Shown here piece by piece: positions 53,175 to 61,437 of a DNA stretch of 64,000 nucleotides. Location: positions 5,908,886 through 5,972,885 of the forward strand of contig NZ_KB910518.1 in the NCBI RefSeq assembly GCF_000374185.1, written 5' to 3'. Each line of letters begins with the position of its first letter. The stretch's first letter is position 1. Both the position numbers and the translations under genes were made by a program. The stretch is from Paenibacillus sp. HW567 (lineage in GTDB: Bacteria; Bacillota; Bacilli; Paenibacillales; Paenibacillaceae). The notes beneath the pieces were generated by a model. The model did not search any database and was not told where the DNA came from. It saw only the letters and a list, made by a program, of their open reading frames with translations.

Positions 53175-55607
53175 TTACGGGCAGGGGCTGAACCGTCCGC
53201 CCTGAAGCCGGACGCGGGGCTGCAGCGTTCCTTGGGGAGCGCGGAATTCCAGCTTGTCCTCAAGCAGCAGAACTCTTGACGGATAGGCCGCATAGCTTGT
53301 CACAATCCAGCCGTTCTCCTCTTCAGTAATGAACCCGTTGACGCAGCGCATCTGACCGCTGCCATCCCGGTACAGGTAAGCCGTTGTCCCGAAGCCGAGC
53401 AGATAAGCGACCAATTCCTCGCCCATATCCCAATCATCCCCGGACACACCGGAGAACAGCGAGGCGAACAGCGGATCGCTTGCGCCTACGAACACCGATT
53501 GTCCGAACCGGTTCCGCGACAGCTCCGGCATGTTCAGATTCGGTGCGGCTACGCTGTAGGTCGAAGCCGCTTCTCCCGGCGCAAGACGGCGCGGCGTGGA
53601 GCGCACGTTCCAGTCATAGCAGTTGAACACTGCCATCGTGGAGCGGTAAGCCGCTTCCAGATATTCAGGGTCGCCCAAATGCTCATAAGCGACCAGCGCC
53701 GACGCAGCCACAAGGCCGCCCCATAAGGAGTGGATCATGGGAGACAACGCTTCCCACCAGCGATCCGGATTTTGCAGCCGGTAATCATTGCTGAATCCGA
53801 TGTTGGCCAGAATAAGCTGGCCGTAACGTGAAGCTTCATCGGTAATGCCTAGATGGCACAGGGTTTCACAGGTCGGGCCGAAGCCGGCATTATCGTAGAA
53901 ATGCTCCGTAATCGCCCCGCTGTATTGCTGCACGCCGATCTCCATGCTGCGGCCAAACCGCTCCCACAGCTTCAGCAGCCGCCCGTGCCATTCGGTCAAT
54001 CCCGCAGTCTCCAAATCCTTCAGCAACTCCCGGATATAGAGAATAAATACGCCGTTCAGGCTTGACTCGTCCTTCTCGCGCTGGCCGGGATGGCAATCCG
54101 GGTCCAACCGCATGCACATGACTTCGGCAGCCCACCCTAAATATACCCGGGGCGGATTCAGCTTCAGCAGCCTGCCATCCATCCGCGACAGCAGGTAGAA
54201 AACGTGGCCGATATAATCAAAGTCGTAGATGCGGTAGAAGTCTCCGTATAAAGGGCGAGGCCGGGAAAAATCTCCGTCCGCGAACCAATGGAGCTTCATA
54301 TCCAGCACTGCGGCCGCCTCGGCCTTGGCTACCTGTTCCGGCACAGGGGTGGTCATGCTGTTGTTCATCAGCAGAAACGCCAGCTTCCCCAGTGATTCGC
54401 CCTGGTTGGACAGCGGCCGGAACGCGTGGGGCCGTTCCGCCGCCTCGGCACCCTCATAGCTGTTCGCGGCCAGCCACTCCGCCCGCTGCTGGAGCAGGTC
54501 GCTGACCGGCTCCAGCACGTTCCAGACCAGCACATCGCGGCGTCCATCCTCAAGCACCAGCTCCAGCTTGTGCTCTCCCGACTCGCTCCGGTAAAGAGAC
54601 AGCGTATACCCGCTGCCTCTGCCGTTCTGCCCGGCTCCGGTCAGCGCCTGCGCCTGCGCCGTAACATCCTCCTCGCGGATAGCATCCGAGCCTCCCAGCG
54701 CACTGAACAACCGCAGCCCGCGCAGGGCCTGGCCATCCGGCAGGTCGAGCGAAGCCTGGAACACCCCGCCCTTAGGCAGCACCGGCGTATAGCTCCAGCA
54801 CGGATGCCCCAGAGCCTCGCCCCGGCGGTAGAAATCGTCCATATCTCGGAACGGAACAAAGGCATATTCCCACACCTTCGTCTGTTCCGGCGCAAGCTGC
54901 AATGATTGGTAAGCGCTACCATAAATCCAATCGGCCGCGGCTGATTCGCTCATTGAAGCCCCATCCTCGACCAGCGACAGCCGATGGTAGAGCAGTCCGT
55001 CCAGCGAAGGTGAAACCTGCTCAAGAAAGCGGTTGCTATATCGGCAATAGGAACCCGTTGTCACCGTTCTGCCTTCCATGCCGTATACGCCCAGATGCGG
55101 CCCTTCATTGCTGCGCCGGACGGCGGCGAATTTGGCGAAATCTCCCCCAGGATGCGTGAACACCGCGCACGATTCGCGCATATTGCGCAGCACATTCCCG
55201 TCACGGTACATTACATAAGCCAGTGAAAACCAGACGTGCAGCCCGCTGATGCAGACAGGCTCATCCGAACGATTCGACAGTTTGACCGCCCACCGCAGTT
55301 GCTCATCTTCCAAAGTATACACCACCGTGAGCACAGCCAGGGAGACGTTAAATTCTACAGTTGCGTGGCAGGGGCCCTCTTGTATAATTTCCGGTGTGAG
55401 GTCAACGCTGCGCAAGGTTTGCCCGTTCAACCGCATCGTCCATTCTCCGAACAGCTTGTCTTCATCATCTGTATATCCGGCCTGCTGCAAATAACCCGGA
55501 TCTATCACCCAGTTCATCTCATGGGGATCGTCCCGCATGACGAGAGACTCCATCGCTCCCCGTCCGCTTAGTTCAATTCTGTATCTTTCATTGCTCAGTA
55601 TAGTCAT
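53175..55607 (-). CDS. Putative six-hairpin glycoside hydrolase or lyase (810 aa, DUF5695-like)
   Basis: An intracellular 810-residue protein without signal peptide. The first 290 residues are beta-rich (MTILSNERYRIELSGRGAMES onward) and resemble the N-terminal sandwich of GH families with an (alpha/alpha)6 barrel. The rest (about 420-750) is helical with aromatic and acidic clusters: WFADGDFSRPRPLYGDFYRIYDFDYIGHVFYLLSRM, EHFYDNAGFGPTCETLCHLG and MIHSLWGGLVAASALVAY. The overall plan recalls DUF5695 proteins of Paenibacillus, but I cannot verify this. GAGGTG precedes the ATG. It lies between the LacI gene (76 bp) and the binding-protein gene with an operator on each side. Confidence 0.7.
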   Translation of the reverse strand: MTILSNERYRIELSGRGAMESLVMRDDPHEMNWVIDPGYLQQAGYTDDEDKLFGEWTMRLNGQTLRSVDLTPEIIQEGPCHATVEFNVSLAVLTVVYTLEDEQLRWAVKLSNRSDEPVCISGLHVWFSLAYVMYRDGNVLRNMRESCAVFTHPGGDFAKFAAVRRSNEGPHLGVYGMEGRTVTTGSYCRYSNRFLEQVSPSLDGLLYHRLSLVEDGASMSESAAADWIYGSAYQSLQLAPEQTKVWEYAFVPFRDMDDFYRRGEALGHPCWSYTPVLPKGGVFQASLDLPDGQALRGLRLFSALGGSDAIREEDVTAQAQALTGAGQNGRGSGYTLSLYRSESGEHKLELVLEDGRRDVLVWNVLEPVSDLLQQRAEWLAANSYEGAEAAERPHAFRPLSNQGESLGKLAFLLMNNSMTTPVPEQVAKAEAAAVLDMKLHWFADGDFSRPRPLYGDFYRIYDFDYIGHVFYLLSRMDGRLLKLNPPRVYLGWAAEVMCMRLDPDCHPGQREKDESSLNGVFILYIRELLKDLETAGLTEWHGRLLKLWERFGRSMEIGVQQYSGAITEHFYDNAGFGPTCETLCHLGITDEASRYGQLILANIGFSNDYRLQNPDRWWEALSPMIHSLWGGLVAASALVAYEHLGDPEYLEAAYRSTMAVFNCYDWNVRSTPRRLAPGEAASTYSVAAPNLNMPELSRNRFGQSVFVGASDPLFASLFSGVSGDDWDMGEELVAYLLGFGTTAYLYRDGSGQMRCVNGFITEEENGWIVTSYAAYPSRVLLLEDKLEFRAPQGTLQPRVRLQGGRFSPCP

Positions 55608-55638
55608 CAGCCATCACCTCTTTCACATCCTGTCACTG

Positions 55639-55656
55639 AATTTAAACGTTTAAATT
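55639..55656 (-). promoter_or_regulatory. Perfect LacI-type operator palindrome before the 810-aa gene
   Basis: AATTTAAACGTTTAAATT is an 18-bp perfect palindrome with a CG centre, 31 bp before the ATG of the 810-residue gene and 26 bp after the LacI stop codon. Related sites stand before the LacI gene and the binding-protein gene. Confidence 0.82.
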
Positions 55657-55682
55657 ATTGGCAAAATAAACGATGTGAAACA

Positions 55683-56741
55683 TCACTCCTGCTGCTGTTC
55701 CACATCGCTGTGCAATTCGCTCACCGAATCGCGCTCAATCAAGCGGCATTCCGGCATAACGAGCGTCTGCACCTTGTTCCCGTTAATTAAATCGTAGAGC
55801 GTTTCAATGGCCTGATATCCCATCTCATGCAGCGGCAATCCCATCGTTGTGATACGCGGGCGCAGGTAATCGCTGAATTCCCGGTTATCGAAGCCGATTA
55901 CCGACAGATCCCCCGGGATGCTGACACCACGCTCATCCGCCGCCTGCAATACGCCGACAACCATCACATCATTCATCGACAGAATGGCCGTTGGAGGCTC
56001 CGGCAGCGCAAGCAGCTCGCCTGTCAGGCGATACCCCGATTCCCGCTCCCAATCCCCCATCTTGATCAGCATAGGATCAAAAGGCAGCTCGAAATCGGTA
56101 ACCGCTCTGTAGTAGCCCTTCAGCCGCTGTCTGGACGGAATGGAATCCATCAGACCGCTGATAATCCCGATTCGGCTGTGCCCTTTACGGACCAGGTACG
56201 ACATCGCTTCATAGGAAGCCTGCTCATCATTATATTGGATGGATATATCATCCTGTGTATAACCGTAGGTATATACAATAGGTTTGCCTTCGGCATCAAT
56301 CAGGCCTGTCAAATCACGGGTATGTACACCGATATAAATGATTCCATCCACTTGTTTGCTGAGCAATTCGGACACGGCGTTGACGGCATACTTGCGGTAA
56401 GCCTCCGTATCGCTGAAATTGCGGCCAATCCGCTTATCCAGACGAAGGTTGACGAGCAGGATATGCTGGTCATTCCGGTCCCCGAAGTCATTGATGCCGT
56501 CGATAATTTCAGGTGCATTGAACACGGTCACATCTTCTGCGATTACGCCGATCGTATTCGTGCGGTTGCGCTTGAGGCTCTTGGCAATCTCATTCGGTTT
56601 GTAGTTCAGCTCTTCTATGGCCTCTGTCACCCGCTTGTGCGTTTCGGGACGGACATTACGGGTGCCGTTAAGCACATAGGAGACGGTAGCAATGGAAACA
56701 TTGGCCTTGAGAGCTATGTCTTTAATGCTGGTTTTCCTCAT
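55683..56741 (-). CDS. LacI-family transcriptional regulator of the second glycan cluster
   Basis: A 352-residue regulator with the LacI helix-turn-helix TSIKDIALKANVSIATVSYVLN (residues 4-25), a hinge near residue 55 and a periplasmic-binding-like effector domain. The ATG at 56741 has AGGAG 6-7 bases ahead; the frame continues upstream to 56771 but lacks a site there. A palindrome of the same type as its probable targets overlaps its own promoter region, suggesting autoregulation. It is the first gene of a cluster ending with the giant SLH hydrolase. Confidence 0.92.
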   Translation of the reverse strand: MRKTSIKDIALKANVSIATVSYVLNGTRNVRPETHKRVTEAIEELNYKPNEIAKSLKRNRTNTIGVIAEDVTVFNAPEIIDGINDFGDRNDQHILLVNLRLDKRIGRNFSDTEAYRKYAVNAVSELLSKQVDGIIYIGVHTRDLTGLIDAEGKPIVYTYGYTQDDISIQYNDEQASYEAMSYLVRKGHSRIGIISGLMDSIPSRQRLKGYYRAVTDFELPFDPMLIKMGDWERESGYRLTGELLALPEPPTAILSMNDVMVVGVLQAADERGVSIPGDLSVIGFDNREFSDYLRPRITTMGLPLHEMGYQAIETLYDLINGNKVQTLVMPECRLIERDSVSELHSDVEQQQE

Positions 56742-56783
56742 GGAATTCTCCTGTCTAAGCATCGGAACCATAGTCCATTAGCC

Positions 56784-56799
56784 ATTTAAACGTTTAGAT
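56784..56799 (-). promoter_or_regulatory. LacI-type operator upstream of the regulator gene
   Basis: ATTTAAACGTTTAGAT matches the palindrome at 55639 with a single mismatched pair. It lies about 45 bp before the regulator start, consistent with autoregulation. Confidence 0.75.
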
Positions 56800-57026
56800 T
56801 TGTAAGTGACACCTAAAACTTACCACATAAAATACAATTCTGCAAGCTCTTACATCGCTATATTGCTATTTTCTCAGAAAAAAACCGCCTATCCACAGAC
56901 AATGTAGATCAGCCTTTAAGAGTACAGGGAGCAACGCCGCCAATCCCGCTGAAAAGGATGATTTTCAGGATTCAAGGACATTCCTCCCTATGTCTGACAG
57001 TTCTCTCTGTCCGGTTCACTCTTACG

Positions 57027-57212
57027 TTATTTCCGGCGCGGCTTCATCATCCGGTTATACATCACAAGCGCGGCAATAATCATCCCGATCATGGCGACGC
57101 TGCTTGCTGAATCAGGCGACATGCCAAACATAAGGCATACACTGTTCACTAATGTTCTTGTAACGATCGCGACCAAAATCAACATTAATGGACGCCAAAT
57201 ATTATATCTCAT
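57027..57212 (-). CDS. Small two-span membrane protein (61 aa)
   Basis: The 61-residue frame has two hydrophobic segments (about 8-27 and 38-53) and a basic C-terminus (MMKPRRK). GGGAG stands about 10 bases before its ATG, a little far. It lies alone, divergent from the radical-SAM gene whose start is 170 bp away. I do not know its function. Its compact composition and ribosome site make it more likely real than by chance. Confidence 0.6.
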   Translation of the reverse strand: MRYNIWRPLMLILVAIVTRTLVNSVCLMFGMSPDSASSVAMIGMIIAALVMYNRMMKPRRK

Positions 57213-57385
57213 CTCTGCAACACTCCCGGCCTATTTATCAATACAACCAAAGCTCTCACATGCAACCAGCTATCAGTTGCTATTATAGCACAAGTAGGAA
57301 TGCGCATACATTTCCGCAGCTCCAATCCCATTTTGACAAGAACACACGTTCGGTATATACTTCTCCTTATGAGGAGGAGTTGACC

Positions 57386-58705
57386 GTGGATGTTATGGAG
57401 AAACTTGAAATTTTGACCGCTTCGGCCAAATATGATGTAGCTTGTACCTCAAGCGGTTCCAGCCGCAAGAGCCAGCCGGGAGGCATGGGCAATGCGGTCA
57501 GTATGGGCATCTGCCACAGCTTCGCGGCGGATGGCCGCTGCATCTCGCTGCTGAAGGTGCTCATGACTAACGGCTGCATCTATGATTGCGCCTACTGCAT
57601 CAACCGCAAATCGAACCCCACCCGCCGGGCCGCATTTACGCCGGAGGAGATCGCGGACCTGACCATGCAATTCTACCGCCGCAATTACATAGAAGGCCTG
57701 TTTCTCAGTTCCGGGATTATGCGCAACCCCGATTATACGACCGAGCAGTTGATTGCCGCCCTGGAGCTACTGCGCAATGTTCATCACTTCGGAGGTTATA
57801 TCCATGTAAAAGCCATTCCCGGAGCAGACGATGCTCTGCTGTCCAGGCTCGGCCTGCTCGCTGACCGCATGAGCGTCAACATCGAGCTGCCCTCCAGAGA
57901 AAGTCTTGGCCTGCTGGCTCCCGATAAGAGCAAGGATTCCATCCTGAAGCCGATGGCCCTGATCAAGAACAAGATCACCGAGAATTCCTCCGATCTGGTC
58001 AAATACAACCACGCTCCCCGTTTCGCCCCTGCCGGACAGAGCACGCAGATGATCGTGGGCGCGACGCCCGACACCGACTACCAGATTATGAACCTCACGG
58101 AGGGCTTATACCGCAAGTACGGCTTGAAGCGTATTTTCTTCTCTGCCTATACCCCCGTGGTAGAGCATTCGCTGCTGCCTTCCCTGGATACCAAACCGCC
58201 GCTGCTGCGGGAGCACCGGCTGTATCAGGCCGACTGGCTGCTGCGCTTCTACGGCTTCCGGGCCAGCGAACTGCTGGATGAAGCGGCTCCCAACTTCAAT
58301 CCGCTGCTTGATCCGAAATGTAGCTGGGCCATTAACCACCGGGAGCAGTTTCCGGTTGAGATCAACCAAGCGCCGTATGAAATGCTGCTGCGGGTACCGG
58401 GCATCGGCGTAAGAAGCGCCCAGCGGATCGTGAAGGCGCGCCGTGCCGGAGCGCTGGATTTTCACGCTTTGAAGAAGCTCGGCGTCGTGCTCAAGCGCGC
58501 CCAATTCTTTATCACCTGCAAGGGCAAGACACTCGAAGGCCTCAAAGTAGGCGAGCATACCCTGCTTCGCTCACTCATGTCCGGGCATGAGCTTGCGCAG
58601 TTTCAGCAGCCGCAGTACGAGCAGCTCTCCCTGTTCGACGATGCCTATCTGGCCGCTCTGCCGGCGCCGGAAGCAGCCTCCTTAATGAACGGAGGGCGGG
58701 CCTGA
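57386..58705 (+). CDS. Radical SAM protein linked to DNA modification/repair (TIGR03916-like)
   Basis: The 439-residue protein begins at GTG 57386, with GGAGG 8 bases ahead; an earlier ATG at 57188 would add 66 residues of non-conserved sequence. The cluster-binding motif is CIYDCAYC (Cys64, 68, 71). A helix-hairpin-helix-like segment (EMLLRVPGIGVRSAQRIVKARR, about 332-353) suggests DNA contact. The family is usually paired with a TIGR03915/DUF4130 protein, exactly as here (1-bp overlap). The name in databases is putative; the reaction is not known. It is probably cytoplasmic. Confidence 0.92.
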   Translation: MDVMEKLEILTASAKYDVACTSSGSSRKSQPGGMGNAVSMGICHSFAADGRCISLLKVLMTNGCIYDCAYCINRKSNPTRRAAFTPEEIADLTMQFYRRNYIEGLFLSSGIMRNPDYTTEQLIAALELLRNVHHFGGYIHVKAIPGADDALLSRLGLLADRMSVNIELPSRESLGLLAPDKSKDSILKPMALIKNKITENSSDLVKYNHAPRFAPAGQSTQMIVGATPDTDYQIMNLTEGLYRKYGLKRIFFSAYTPVVEHSLLPSLDTKPPLLREHRLYQADWLLRFYGFRASELLDEAAPNFNPLLDPKCSWAINHREQFPVEINQAPYEMLLRVPGIGVRSAQRIVKARRAGALDFHALKKLGVVLKRAQFFITCKGKTLEGLKVGEHTLLRSLMSGHELAQFQQPQYEQLSLFDDAYLAALPAPEAASLMNGGRA

Positions 58706-59514
58706 TGTTTGCAGCATCCCCACTGGCATATACCTATGACGGCAGCTTCGAAGGATTGCTGTGCTGCGTATTCGAGAGCTATGTATGGAAGGAGATCCCT
58801 CTGGCTATTCATTCTGACGGGGATGGGCAAGCGCTGCTGCTGGAATCGAAATGGATTGATACTGACATCACCAAGGCAGACCGGGTGCTGCGCTCCATCC
58901 CGCTGCGTATCTCTCCTGAAGCTGAAGATCTGGTCCGTCTGGGATTCTTGACATGTGTGCCGGATAAGGAGCTGCTGCTGCTGAACTTCTTGTATCTCGG
59001 CTTCACGCACGGCCGCAAGGTGATGAACATGCTTGCCAATGATACAGTTGACGCCTTGCTCAAGGCCGTTCAGCAGCTTCAGCGGGAAGCCCATCTATAT
59101 CTGGGGTTTGTCCGGTTCTCCGTTTACGGTCCGGTCATGGCGGCGGTTATCGAACCCCGCAGCTCCGTGCTACCCGTTATTCAGGAGCATTTCTGTGACC
59201 GGTTCCACGGCGAAAGCTTCATGATCTACGACAAAACCCACCGGATGGCGCTGATCCACCAGCCCGGACAACAAACCATCATCCCCCTTGATGAATGGGT
59301 GCCCCCGGAGCCGGATGCTGCGGAAGAGCATTACCGCCGCCTGTGGACTGGATTCTACGACGCCATAGGGATTAAGGAGCGCCGCAACGACCGCCTGCGC
59401 TCCTCGCAGATGCCTAAGCGGTACTGGAAGCAACTGCCGGAAATGAACGGCAGCAGAACAGCCGCGGCGAACAGTAAGCCGAAGCTTGAAGAAGGTTCCC
59501 CCCGAATTGGGTAG
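58705..59514 (+). CDS. TIGR03915-family DNA-metabolism protein (DUF4130)
   Basis: The 269-residue partner of the radical SAM protein starts within its stop codon (TGATG), so both are translated together. It opens with LAYTYDGSFEGLLCCVFESY, the hallmark of DUF4130, and has HGRKVMNMLANDTVDALLKAVQQLQREAHLYLGFVRFS in the middle and IYDKTHRMALIH later. The last 35 residues are a charged tail. The family is placed near DNA repair by association with the radical SAM protein; some members resemble uracil-DNA glycosylases in domain fusions. Its role here is likely the same. Confidence 0.92.
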   Translation: MFAASPLAYTYDGSFEGLLCCVFESYVWKEIPLAIHSDGDGQALLLESKWIDTDITKADRVLRSIPLRISPEAEDLVRLGFLTCVPDKELLLLNFLYLGFTHGRKVMNMLANDTVDALLKAVQQLQREAHLYLGFVRFSVYGPVMAAVIEPRSSVLPVIQEHFCDRFHGESFMIYDKTHRMALIHQPGQQTIIPLDEWVPPEPDAAEEHYRRLWTGFYDAIGIKERRNDRLRSSQMPKRYWKQLPEMNGSRTAAANSKPKLEEGSPRIG

Positions 59515-59547
59515 AAGCGCAAAGTACTCCTTTTTTGAAATACATAC

Positions 59548-61269
59548 TTATATCTTTGGCTGAACAGGGTACAAGCGCTTTTGCCTGCGCTGTTCGTCCA
59601 GCAGATGCATCATCCGCTTCTGAATGCTTAGGGTATGCTGAGTCGCCAATGCGGGGTGGGCAAGATTGCATATCTCAAGCGGATCATCCGTTAAATTGTA
59701 CAATTCATACTCTTCATGCACGGGTTGTGTTTTCACAACTTCCATCCATTGTCCCGAAGTCGGGGTTGCGATTGGCTGAAAGGTAACATCCTTTACTCCG
59801 GGCTGGCTCCAGAATTGAGCATTATCGAAATAGCGGGAAAATTTCCAAATTTCCTCCCTGTTATCCCTATGCAGAGTAGAAATTACGGTTTCAATGTGGT
59901 TAGGCTGAACTACAGAAGGATAAGGCTCGCCAAGCGGATTCGTCTGGTGCTGTCCGCGGGTGACATCGTCATCGGTCATAAAATAAATCGGCTGACTCTC
60001 CATCACCGCCTGCCCATTCCCCACAATAAGAGGTGTAAGATCACGGCCAACCAAAGGACGGGCTTCACTAAATCTGCTGTTTAGGTCGCCCTGTACTTCA
60101 GAAATATCCATATTCGCCAGACCCAGCATAGTGGGCAGAAGGTCTACATGACTTGTCAGCGTATGAATATTTTTCTGTGTAGGAAATAGCTGCTTATGAT
60201 GGATCAGTAAGGGGACATGAAGGAACTCTTCATAGGCACAGTACCATTTCTGATGAAGATTACCGTGCGCGCCCAGCAGATCCCCATGATCCGATGTGAA
60301 GATAACAATCGTATTCTCATAGAAAGAGGACCGGGTAAGCGCCTGAAATACCTTGAACATTTGCCGGTCCGCATTTTTTTGCAGTTGGTAGTATAGCTTA
60401 CGGTAAAATGGCTGATCGGTAATGGATTGTAAAGCTCTCGGATAAATTTCTCTATAGCTCGCCTGACAACGCGGTTTCGTGGTTAGCTGTTCATTAATTG
60501 TCGGAGGAGCGTCTACCGCCGGCATCGGATCTACCTCAAATTTAAAATTAGGCAGCCGTGCTGTAAGATCGCCGTATAGCACAATATCGTGAGGATTTAC
60601 AAAGGAGGCCACGATTAACCAAGGCTGGATATTATTGTTCTGGCTGTGCCTGCGGTCAAGAGCGTCAATAAGCTGGACTGTATCCGCAGCGTACACTTCA
60701 TCTCTGCCGCTTAATCCGAAAGCAGCGGAAGAAGCGGAGTTGCGGGGGTTTTTGCCAACAGGATCAGGGCCTATCCAGCTATTAAAACCATAATCATTCA
60801 AGCGATTGGCGCGGGAATACAGCTCTCCCCATCTTCTGTCGGGTACACCGGTCAAGGGATTATAGCTGGGAAGACTTTTGTGGCTGCCGGGAGAGATGAT
60901 ATCCTCATGCGATATATGCCATTTCCCCTTATAATACGTCTGGTACCCGGCTGTGCGAAAATAATCGCCCATCGTAGGCAGCGTATTTCTATTCAGCCAG
61001 AACATATCGGAGTCGAACGCTTCCTTGGCGATTCCTTCCGTCTGGCTGACACCATGCAGCGATGGATACTGACCCGTGAACAATGTCGCCCGGCTGGGGC
61101 TGCATGCAGTGCTTCCTATATAATGTCTATGAAACTCCACGCTGTGAGACTTTAGCAATTGCTGAGTGATGAGATTTTCTTTACGCCAGGCTTGAATTTC
61201 TTTACTTTCATAAACAGGGGGATATCGTTCCTCATCCACAAGAAGGATAAGGAAATTGGGTTTCTCCAT
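59548..61269 (-). CDS. Sulfatase family hydrolase (Cys-type)
   Basis: The 573-residue protein has the sulfatase signature CSPSRATLFTGQYPS, with the Cys (56) that must be converted to formylglycine, then TYYKGKWHIS near residue 113. Metal ligands are in LLVDEERYP near the N-terminus and in FTSDHGDLLGAHG near residue 330. No signal peptide is seen, so it may act inside the cell on imported sulfated or phosphorylated compounds. The ATG at 61269 (MEKPNF) is chosen over the GTG at 61278, whose distance to AAGGG is too small. It converges with the DUF4130 gene across 33 bp with no clear terminator. Confidence 0.9.
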   Translation of the reverse strand: MEKPNFLILLVDEERYPPVYESKEIQAWRKENLITQQLLKSHSVEFHRHYIGSTACSPSRATLFTGQYPSLHGVSQTEGIAKEAFDSDMFWLNRNTLPTMGDYFRTAGYQTYYKGKWHISHEDIISPGSHKSLPSYNPLTGVPDRRWGELYSRANRLNDYGFNSWIGPDPVGKNPRNSASSAAFGLSGRDEVYAADTVQLIDALDRRHSQNNNIQPWLIVASFVNPHDIVLYGDLTARLPNFKFEVDPMPAVDAPPTINEQLTTKPRCQASYREIYPRALQSITDQPFYRKLYYQLQKNADRQMFKVFQALTRSSFYENTIVIFTSDHGDLLGAHGNLHQKWYCAYEEFLHVPLLIHHKQLFPTQKNIHTLTSHVDLLPTMLGLANMDISEVQGDLNSRFSEARPLVGRDLTPLIVGNGQAVMESQPIYFMTDDDVTRGQHQTNPLGEPYPSVVQPNHIETVISTLHRDNREEIWKFSRYFDNAQFWSQPGVKDVTFQPIATPTSGQWMEVVKTQPVHEEYELYNLTDDPLEICNLAHPALATQHTLSIQKRMMHLLDEQRRQKRLYPVQPKI

Positions 61270-61345
61270 ACCATTCACACGCCCTTGATCACGTTTTTAC
61301 TCTAAATTATGTTACAGGGCAATTGTGTAGTCCCATTTCCGGCAC

Positions 61346-61393
61346 AAAAGAGGTGCCCACAGTCATTTTCATGACTTTCAGGACACCTCTTCT
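61346..61393 (-). terminator. Terminator of the phosphoketolase gene
   Basis: A long imperfect stem, AGAGGTG.CC / GG.CACCTCT outside and AGTCAT / ATGACT inside, is followed on the minus strand by TTTTG. It lies 45 bp after the stop codon and before the sulfatase gene. Confidence 0.88.
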
Positions 61394-61437
61394 AAGAGGA
61401 GATCTATTAAGTTAAGCGATGCAGCTTACCTTACTCT

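Noticed and set aside
57188..57385. Upstream extension of the radical SAM gene
   Set aside because: It overlaps the small membrane protein gene and lacks a ribosome site, while GGAGG precedes the GTG at 57386.
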